Shown here piece by piece: positions 7,796 to 12,769 of a stretch of 12,769 bases of DNA. A program made the translations under genes and the position numbers. The first letter of the stretch is position 1; each line of letters begins with the position of its first letter. Below the pieces are notes generated by a model, which had not been told where the DNA came from, did not search any database, and saw nothing but the letters and a program-made list of their open reading frames with translations. The stretch is from DASPXK01 sp035637315 (GTDB lineage: Bacteria > Chloroflexota > UBA6077 > JACCZL01): contig DASPXK010000198.1 in the NCBI GenBank assembly GCA_035637315.1, positions 1-12,769 on the forward strand. Direction: 5' to 3'.

Positions 7796-7866
7796 GTAGG
7801 AGCACGGCATGCCTTGCCCAGACGCACGCCGCCGCCGCCAACGGGCACGGCATGCCGTGCCCCTAC
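7796..7866. repeat. Palindromic element filling the pccB-accC gap
   Basis: Two 24-bp arms face each other: 7796-7819 and the reverse complement of 7843-7866 match at 22 of 24 bases, with a 23-bp spacer. The right arm contains a perfect 20-bp palindrome, gggcacggcatgccgtgccc (7843-7862). The outer ends read GTAGG and CCTAC. On the minus strand the pccB TAG stop (7865-7863) lies inside the right arm, and the accC ATG begins 3 bp beyond the left arm, so the element is the entire intergenic spacer. It looks like a small non-coding repeat of the REP/MITE kind; no transposase is nearby. Confidence 0.85.
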
Positions 7867-9458
7867 AACGGGATGTTGCCATGCTTCTTGGACGGGTTGC
7901 CGTCGCGCTTGGTGCGCACCAGTTCGAGGGCGGCAATGAGCTTTGGGCGGGTCTCGTGGGGCAGGATGACCTCGTCAATGTACCCGCGAGCCGCGGCTGA
8001 GTAGGGGTTCGCGAACCGCTCGCGGTACTCGGCCGTCAAGCGCTCGCGGGTGTGCTCCGGATCGTCGGCGCCAGCGATCTCATCGCGAAAGATGATGTTG
8101 ACGGCTCCTTCGACGCCCATTACCGCGATCTCGGCCGTCGGCCACGCGTAGTTCACGTCCCCTCGAATGTGCCTGCTCGACATCACGTCGTAGGCGCCTC
8201 CGTACGCCTTGCGGGTGATGACGGTCAGCTTGGGGACCGTTGCCTCGCAGTAGGCGTACAGCAGCTTGGCGCCATGCCGGATGATGCCCCCGTGCTCCTG
8301 GCCCAAGCCAGGCAAGAAGCCTGGCACGTCCACGAACGTCACGAGCGGGATGTTGAAGCAGTCGCAGAAGCGAACGAAGCGAGCTCCCTTGACCGACGAG
8401 TTGATGTCCAGGACGCCGGCCAGCACGCTCGGCTGCTGGGCCACCACGCCCACCGAGCGCCCGTTCAAGCGGCCGAAACCGACGATGATGTTCTGCGCGA
8501 AATGCTCCATCACCTCCATGAAATCCCCGTCGTCGAGGACCGAGCTGATGACCTGATGCATGTCGTAGGCCCGCGTGGCCTCGTCTGGCACGATGCTGTC
8601 CAGCGTCTCGTCGATTCGGTCCGGGCGGTCCGCCGGGGCAATCCGCGGCGCATCGTCGACGTTGTTCGAGGGTAGGAACGAGAGCAAGCGGCGGACCTGC
8701 TGGAGACACTCGATCTCGTTCTCGGCCGCGAAATGAGCGACACCGCTGGTGGTGGCGTGCGTCATAGCCCCGCCCAGCCCCTCGAAGTCGACCACCTCGT
8801 GAGTAACCGTCTTCACCACGTCCGGGCCGGTCACGAACATGAAGCTGGTCCCCTTGACCATGAACGTGAAGTCCGTGATGGCGGGCGAGTAGACGGCCCC
8901 CCCGGCGCATGGGCCCATGATGGCACTGATCTGGGGGATGACGCCCGAGGCGAGGGTGTTGCGCAGGAAGATCTCGGCGTACGCGCCAAGGCTCGCGACG
9001 CCCTCCTGAATCCGTGCCCCGCCAGAGTCGTTCAGGCCGATGACGGGCACACCCGAACGCGTCGCAAAGTCCATGATCTTGCAGATCTTCTCGCCATACG
9101 CTTCCGACAGCGAGCCACCGAAGACGGTAAAGTCTTGCGAGAAGACCGCCACGGGGCGGCCGTCGATCCGCCCCCAGCCGGTCACCACCCCGTCGCCCAG
9201 GTAATGCTCTTCGGCGAGCCCGAACTCCGTCGCGCGGTGCACGACGAGCGCGTCGACCTCTTGGAAGCTGTCGGGGTCGAGCAGCAGATCGAGCCTTTCA
9301 CGAGCCGTCAGCTTGCCGCGGGCGTGCTGTTGCTCGATACGCCGCTGGCCACCTCCCAAGAGCGCCTTGCGGCGCAACTGGCGCACCCGCGCCAGCTTGT
9401 CGGCCGTAGTCTCGGGCCTCGGCTGCCGCGTCCCAAGCCTCGAGGCCTTGCGAGGCAC
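7863..9458 (-). CDS. pccB: Propionyl-CoA carboxylase carboxyltransferase (beta) subunit
   Basis: This 531-residue carboxyltransferase moves CO2 from carboxybiotin to acyl-CoA, giving (S)-methylmalonyl-CoA from propionyl-CoA. Features in order: GKLTARERLDLLLDPDSF at 48-65, SQDFTVFGGSLSEAYGEKI at 107-125, NDSGGARIQEGVASLGAYAE at 143-162, GPCAGGAVYSPAITDF at 182-197, FVDVPGFLPGLGQEHGGIIR at 375-394 and AYGGAYDVMSSRH at 418-430, ending in the family-typical KKHGNIPL. Asp424 in GGAYDVM matches the position (Asp422 in the Streptomyces enzyme) linked to propionyl-CoA rather than acetyl-CoA preference. The start is GTG 9458, supported by GAGGCAGG about 5 nt upstream; the first ~20 residues are basic and variable. 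Its TAG stop is within a palindromic repeat. The biotin carboxylase and carrier genes follow directly. Confidence 0.95.
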   Translation of the reverse strand: MPRKASRLGTRQPRPETTADKLARVRQLRRKALLGGGQRRIEQQHARGKLTARERLDLLLDPDSFQEVDALVVHRATEFGLAEEHYLGDGVVTGWGRIDGRPVAVFSQDFTVFGGSLSEAYGEKICKIMDFATRSGVPVIGLNDSGGARIQEGVASLGAYAEIFLRNTLASGVIPQISAIMGPCAGGAVYSPAITDFTFMVKGTSFMFVTGPDVVKTVTHEVVDFEGLGGAMTHATTSGVAHFAAENEIECLQQVRRLLSFLPSNNVDDAPRIAPADRPDRIDETLDSIVPDEATRAYDMHQVISSVLDDGDFMEVMEHFAQNIIVGFGRLNGRSVGVVAQQPSVLAGVLDINSSVKGARFVRFCDCFNIPLVTFVDVPGFLPGLGQEHGGIIRHGAKLLYAYCEATVPKLTVITRKAYGGAYDVMSSRHIRGDVNYAWPTAEIAVMGVEGAVNIIFRDEIAGADDPEHTRERLTAEYRERFANPYSAAARGYIDEVILPHETRPKLIAALELVRTKRDGNPSKKHGNIPL

Positions 9459-9470
9459 GCTAGCCTGCCT

Positions 9471-9528
9471 CGTAGGGGCGCTGCTTGCTGCGCCCCTGTG
9501 TCAGGGCGCAGCAAGCAGCGCCCCTACG
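9471..9528. repeat. Near-perfect 27-bp hairpin repeat between asnB and pccB
   Basis: The left arm 9472-9498 and right arm 9502-9527 are reverse complements except for one missing G, with a 3-base loop (tgt) and outer ends GTAGGGGC/GCCCCTAC. The asnB stop codon (TAG, 9526-9524) falls inside the element, and the ribosome binding site of pccB starts just beyond it. No T-run follows, so a classical terminator is unlikely; as RNA it would form an extremely stable hairpin between asnB and the carboxylase genes. The outer GTAGGGGC matches the end of the element at 7796-7866. Confidence 0.9.
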
Positions 9529-11473
9529 ACCGAACGCGATCACCGACCGCGCCAGCATCTATGACGCGCTTACCCGACGCCGCTCGCTCCACAAACGCCT
9601 CGTGCCAGAGTTGGAACACAAGCAGTGTCCAGAGCGGCTTGCGGTGGTCGCGGTCGCCGGACAGATGCTGCCGGACGAGCCGTTCGACCGGGGCTGGATC
9701 GAACAGCCCCTGGCGACGCAGGCGCTCGCTGGAGAGTGCGTCGAGCAGCAGCGGACGTAGCGTGGTACGGAGGGTGGCGGCGACCGGGAAGTTGAAACCC
9801 TTCTTGGGTCGGTTGACGATATCCGCCGGCAGCAGCCTGGCCATCGCTCGCTTGAACAGGTACTTCGTCGTCAGACCGCGGATCTTGTACCGGGCCGGAA
9901 GCTCAGCCATGAAGTCCACGAGGACTCGATTGAGCAACGGCACCCGCGTCTCGAGCGAGCAAGCCATGCTGGCGCGGTCGGTCTTCGCCAGGATGTCGTT
10001 CTCGAGATACATCTTGGTGTCGAGATAGAGGACCTCGTCGATGCGCGGGGCCTGGCCCAGGCTGCGCGAGTGCTCGACGAGGGCGTTATCGGCGCCTAAC
10101 CCGTTCAGTTCGAGGCGAGCGGCTGCGGAGAGCAGCCGCGTCGCGGCGTCGGGCACGAGCGAGCCCAGCCAGATGTGATGTCGCAGAGCCGTCGGGTAGC
10201 GAAGGCCGGCCAGGAATCGTCTGACCTTGAAATCGAAGCTGATGTTGCGGCTGTCCGAAGGGAGGCGGTCGGCGGCCCGCTCGGCCAACCGGAGCAGCGG
10301 TTGCGGCAGGCGTTCGGCATATCCCGCCACCTGGTGAGCCTGGAGGGTGGGGTAACCGCCGAACACCTCGTCGCCGCCTTCGCCACCCAGGGCCACGGTC
10401 ACGCGTTGGCGCGCGAATCGGGACAGCAGGTAGGTCGGCACGATCGACGAGTCGCCGAGCGGCTCATCGACGATGTCCGGGAGGTCTGGCATCAGGCCCG
10501 CGACATCGTCGGCCGTCACCATGAGCGAGCGGTGCTGCGTGCCCAGGTGGCGAGCGACGCGCTCCGCGTGATTGGACTCGTCGAATGAACCTTCGGAGAA
10601 ACCGACTGAGAAGCTCTGGACGGGCCCGTCCTGGATGTCAGCCATAAACGCGGCGATGGAGCTCGAATCGATCCCGCCGCTCAGCAGGACACCGATCGGT
10701 ACGTCGCTGATCAGCTCCAGTCGGACCGCCGTCCGGACCCGCTCGCGCAGCTCTTCTGATAGTCTCGCCTCGTCTGTCGGCGCTGCCGACGGCCGAGCGG
10801 CCAGTCGCAGATCCCAGTATCGGCGCTCCTTGAATCGCCCCCGTTCGTAGACGGCAAGGTGGCCCGGCCGCAGGCGGTGGACCCGAGGCAGGATCGTGTT
10901 TGGGGTTGGTACGTACTCGAAGACCAGGTAGTCGCGCAGGGCGGTCAAGTCCAGCTTTCGCTCGACTTCGGGGCACGCGAGCATAGCCTTGAGCTCCGAG
11001 GCGAACACGAGTCGTCCGTCGAGCTCGGCGTAGTAGAGCGGCTTGATGCCCATGCGATCGCGGCTCAGAAGCAGCCGCCGGCGAGGCCCGTCCCAAATGG
11101 CGAAGGCGAACATGCCGTTGAGCCGCTCAACCAGATCGTCACCCCACTCCTCGTAGGCGTGAGCAAGGACCTCGGTGTCGGAGCGGCTTTTGAAGCGGTG
11201 GCCGTGGCCAACCAGCTGCTCGCGAAGCTCAGGAAAGTTGTACAGCTCGCCGTTCAGGACGACCTGGACCGACCCATCCTCGTTGCCAAGCGGCTGGTGC
11301 CCGCCAGCGACGTCGATGATGCTCAGACGACGCGCGCCGAGAGCGATGTCCGTCGCGGTGAACAGCCCATCGTCGTCCGGGCCTCGATGGACCATTCGGG
11401 CGCACATGGCCAGAACGGCCGGGCCATCGCCCGGCCGGCCGTCACTGCTGACAACGCCCGCGATGCCACACAT
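9524..11473 (-). CDS. asnB: Asparagine synthase (glutamine-hydrolysing)
   Basis: This 649-residue protein has the standard AsnB architecture. The N-terminal class II glutamine amidotransferase domain starts MCGIAG, so Cys2 becomes the nucleophile after Met removal; it continues with HRGPDDDG at 29-36, NGELYNFPELR at 74-84 and SRSDTEV at 96-102. The synthetase domain has the pyrophosphate loop LSGGIDSSS at 264-272 and GGEGGDE further on. It would convert aspartate, ATP and glutamine to asparagine; many paralogues of this length instead amidate sugars or peptides in envelope pathways, which the glycosyltransferase-like gene at 12197 keeps open. ATG 11473 is chosen because Cys must be residue 2; the upstream extension to 11497 is rejected. 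The last ~12 residues run to a stop supplied by the palindromic repeat, so the C-terminus may have been altered. Confidence 0.93.
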   Translation of the reverse strand: MCGIAGVVSSDGRPGDGPAVLAMCARMVHRGPDDDGLFTATDIALGARRLSIIDVAGGHQPLGNEDGSVQVVLNGELYNFPELREQLVGHGHRFKSRSDTEVLAHAYEEWGDDLVERLNGMFAFAIWDGPRRRLLLSRDRMGIKPLYYAELDGRLVFASELKAMLACPEVERKLDLTALRDYLVFEYVPTPNTILPRVHRLRPGHLAVYERGRFKERRYWDLRLAARPSAAPTDEARLSEELRERVRTAVRLELISDVPIGVLLSGGIDSSSIAAFMADIQDGPVQSFSVGFSEGSFDESNHAERVARHLGTQHRSLMVTADDVAGLMPDLPDIVDEPLGDSSIVPTYLLSRFARQRVTVALGGEGGDEVFGGYPTLQAHQVAGYAERLPQPLLRLAERAADRLPSDSRNISFDFKVRRFLAGLRYPTALRHHIWLGSLVPDAATRLLSAAARLELNGLGADNALVEHSRSLGQAPRIDEVLYLDTKMYLENDILAKTDRASMACSLETRVPLLNRVLVDFMAELPARYKIRGLTTKYLFKRAMARLLPADIVNRPKKGFNFPVAATLRTTLRPLLLDALSSERLRRQGLFDPAPVERLVRQHLSGDRDHRKPLWTLLVFQLWHEAFVERAASGKRVIDAGAVGDRVRS

Positions 11474-11507
11474 GCCGAGGCCGCTGCATCGTACCATATC
11501 GTCCGAC

Positions 11508-11546
11508 CCAACCCCCCAACCCCCTTGCTAAAGGGAACGGGGGAAG
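11508..11546. repeat. C-run/G-run hairpin repeat in the asnB-pcm divergent gap
   Basis: C-rich blocks (11508-11525) are followed by ccttgctaaagg and G-rich blocks (11532-11543). The core pairs ccctt with aaggg around a short loop, and the flanking C4 and G5 runs extend it. It occupies half of the 83-bp gap between the asnB start and the pcm start, and its right end (ggaagcggag) serves as the pcm ribosome binding site. No convincing -35/-10 pair was seen for either gene. Confidence 0.6.
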
Positions 11547-11556
11547 CGGAGCTTCG

Positions 11557-12195
11557 GTGGAAGAGTGGGCGGACCAGCGGCGTCGGCTGGTCGAAGAGCT
11601 GCGAGCCGAGGGCATCAAGGACGACCGTGTCCTGGCACTCATCGGGCGGGTCCCGCGCGAACAGTTCCTACCAGCGAGCCAGCGCGATCTCGCCTACCGC
11701 AACTCGGCTCTGCCGATAGGCCAGGGCCAGACTATCTCGCAGCCGTTCGTCGTCGCCCTGATGACTCAGGAGCTGGACCTGAGCGGCGTCGAGCGGGTGC
11801 TCGAAATAGGGACCGGCTCCGGCTATCAGACCGCCATCCTGGCCGAGATGTCCAGACACGTCGTGACTGTTGAGCGACATCCGCCCCTGCTCGAGCGAGC
11901 CCGGGAGATCCTCACTTCGCTCGGCTACAGGAACGTCGAGCTCCATCTCACCAACGGCTCACTCGGATGGCCAGCCGGGGCGCCATATGATCGGATCATC
12001 GTGACGGCGGCCGCGCCTGACGTGCCGGAGCCGCTCATGGACCAGCTAGCCGCAGACGGACGGCTGGTCATCCCGGTCGGCTCGGCCAGCCAGCAAGAGC
12101 TGCTGCTCGTGAAGCGCAAGGGCGGCCAGACCGAGCGGCGCAAGCTCGGACCTGTGCGCTTCGTCCCCCTGGTGGGCAAAGAGGGATGGGAGTAG
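11557..12195 (+). CDS. pcm: Protein-L-isoaspartate O-methyltransferase
   Basis: This 212-residue SAM-dependent enzyme methylates isoaspartyl residues in aged proteins and so starts their repair; it acts in the cytoplasm. The family's signature motifs are all present: VPREQFLP at 32-39, LPIGQGQTISQPFVVALMTQ at 52-71 (the PIMT signature) and the SAM-binding loop VLEIGTGSGYQTAIL at 81-95 followed by the acidic strand end VTVER. DRIIVTAAAPDVPEPL and a GRLVIPVG strand follow. Length is normal. The start is GTG 11557, preceded by GGAAGCGGAG at suitable distance. It is divergent from asnB and convergent with the membrane protein gene, with one base between the two stop codons. Confidence 0.93.
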   Translation: MEEWADQRRRLVEELRAEGIKDDRVLALIGRVPREQFLPASQRDLAYRNSALPIGQGQTISQPFVVALMTQELDLSGVERVLEIGTGSGYQTAILAEMSRHVVTVERHPPLLERAREILTSLGYRNVELHLTNGSLGWPAGAPYDRIIVTAAAPDVPEPLMDQLAADGRLVIPVGSASQQELLLVKRKGGQTERRKLGPVRFVPLVGKEGWE

Positions 12196-12196
12196 T

Positions 12197-12217
12197 TTAA
12201 CTCTTTACTCTTAACTC
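12197..12217. repeat. Three tandem heptads at the pcm/membrane-protein convergence
   Basis: Exactly three consecutive 7-mers: ttaactc (12197-12203), tttactc (12204-12210), ttaactc (12211-12217). On the minus strand they encode the last residues (LRVKS) and the TAA stop of the membrane protein. This is a second heptad repeat family, different in sequence from the CAGC-type array at 5541-5681. Confidence 0.7.
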
Positions 12218-12769
12218 ATCGAGCGGACGGACGTCGGTGTAGACACGGTAGACAGAGACCTGCGTGACGCTGGCGGACCCGCTGAGCGCAGCCAGATCGC
12301 GCCCGAACTCGAGGTCACCGCGCGTGTCGGTCGGGAACACGAACGCTGGATCGGGGCTGACGAAGACCTGATGACTGTAGGCGTCGCGCCGATTGAAGCC
12401 GCCCGAGCGAACCGCCGGGATGATTCGCTCATGGCTCTCGAAGGCTAGCGGGTAGGCCAGCCAGTAGTCAGTGTAGATCCGGTTTAGGCCGTGGGCCGAC
12501 AGGTAGTCGATCAGTTCCGCTCGATTCGCCTGGTTGCTGTCGCCGATGCTGGTCGGGAGCGCCAGACGCGGGTCACTGGTGAGCAGGCTGAACGCGTTGA
12601 TCGACACGAGGACCGCGACCACGCCGGCACACAGCGGTCGCGATCGCTTACGCAGGCGCCAAACCAGAGCCGTCAACAGCGGCACCGCGCTGTAGGCGGG
12701 CAGAGCGTAGCGCGGCTCCGCCCAGAGGTCCGCAAATCGGCTGACCGCCACGAAGACCGGGATGAAGAG
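12197..12769 (-). CDS. C-terminal part of a membrane protein, probably GT-C glycosyltransferase-like (partial)
   Basis: The frame is open to the right edge of the window, so the start is missing; 190 residues are visible. Two hydrophobic segments (RYALPAYSAVPLLTALVW and a second around AGVVAVLVSINAFSLL) flank a short basic loop (RLRKRSR). They are followed by a soluble domain of about 130 residues containing LIDYLSAHGLNRIYTDYWLA, then YPLAFESHERIIP and PAFVFP. From memory, this tail, with EPRYALP at the last membrane helices, is typical of ArnT/PMT-like (GT39-type) or related multi-spanning glycosyltransferases in Chloroflexota. Catalytic Asp residues lie in the missing part, so the activity is unproven. 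The final five residues and stop are made of tandem heptads. Confidence 0.7.
   Translation of the reverse strand, partial: LFIPVFVAVSRFADLWAEPRYALPAYSAVPLLTALVWRLRKRSRPLCAGVVAVLVSINAFSLLTSDPRLALPTSIGDSNQANRAELIDYLSAHGLNRIYTDYWLAYPLAFESHERIIPAVRSGGFNRRDAYSHQVFVSPDPAFVFPTDTRGDLEFGRDLAALSGSASVTQVSVYRVYTDVRPLDELRVKS

Noticed and set aside
7794..7853. N-terminal extension of the biotin carboxylase
   Set aside because: The added 20 residues are encoded by the palindromic repeat, and the family start MFTKLLIANRGEIA at 7793 is unambiguous.
9471..9528. Classical intrinsic terminator
   Set aside because: A strong hairpin is present but no T-run follows on either strand, and the next co-oriented gene starts 12 bp beyond.
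8733..10028. Long plus-strand open frame (431 codons) across the pccB start, hairpin and asnB end
   Set aside because: It is antisense to two clear genes and crosses the hairpin repeat; composition is Arg/Ser-rich with no domain.
11474..11497. Eight-residue extension of asparagine synthase before MCGIAG
   Set aside because: The catalytic Cys must be the first residue after Met removal.

Overview
The window is high-GC bacterial DNA. Its core is a long minus-strand gene run for propionyl-CoA metabolism. Gene content, the GT-C-like envelope protein fragment and the style of the intergenic repeats suggest a Chloroflexota-like organism, but this is inferred from protein character only and no phylogenetic marker was analysed.

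Layout, left to right. Positions 1-1750 are a gene graveyard. It holds two diverged copies of the 3' end of one hypothetical gene (1-101, and 611-853 with a nonsense codon), a frameshifted minus-strand hypothetical gene (65-590), a possible 47-residue one-helix membrane protein (935-1078), a frameshifted DUF6941-like gene (1075-1465) and a truncated minus-strand gene start (1440-1554). A tRNA-Arg(TCT) with encoded CCA lies at 1759-1835 (minus), with a perfect TATAAT -10 box just upstream.

Positions 1921-11473 are seven co-oriented minus-strand genes. In transcription order they are asnB, pccB (carboxyltransferase), accC-type biotin carboxylase, a biotin carboxyl carrier protein, cinA, a stand-alone double Clp-N protein with two C-terminal zinc ribbons, and the catalytic subunit of methylmalonyl-CoA mutase. 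The three carboxylase genes would make a complete acyl-CoA (probably propionyl-CoA) carboxylase giving methylmalonyl-CoA, which the mutase would convert to succinyl-CoA. The mutase lacks its own B12 domain; neither the small B12 subunit nor the epimerase is in the window. cinA, the Clp-N gene and the mutase gene overlap (TGATG, then a 14-nt overlap), which suggests translational coupling.

Positions 11557-12195 (plus) encode protein-L-isoaspartate O-methyltransferase, divergent from asnB and convergent with the C-terminal part of a membrane protein (12197-12769, minus, running off the window) that resembles a GT-C glycosyltransferase tail.

The most unusual feature is the intergenic DNA. Nearly every gap in the 5.5-12.2 kb region is filled by a small structured repeat: inverted heptad arrays, C/G-rich hairpins, 20-bp perfect palindromes, or a nearly perfect 27-bp hairpin. 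Three genes (pccB, asnB and the membrane protein) take their stop codon from inside such a repeat, and one repeat may be translated as the low-complexity N-terminus of the biotin carrier protein. No CRISPR array, insertion sequence or phage gene was seen.
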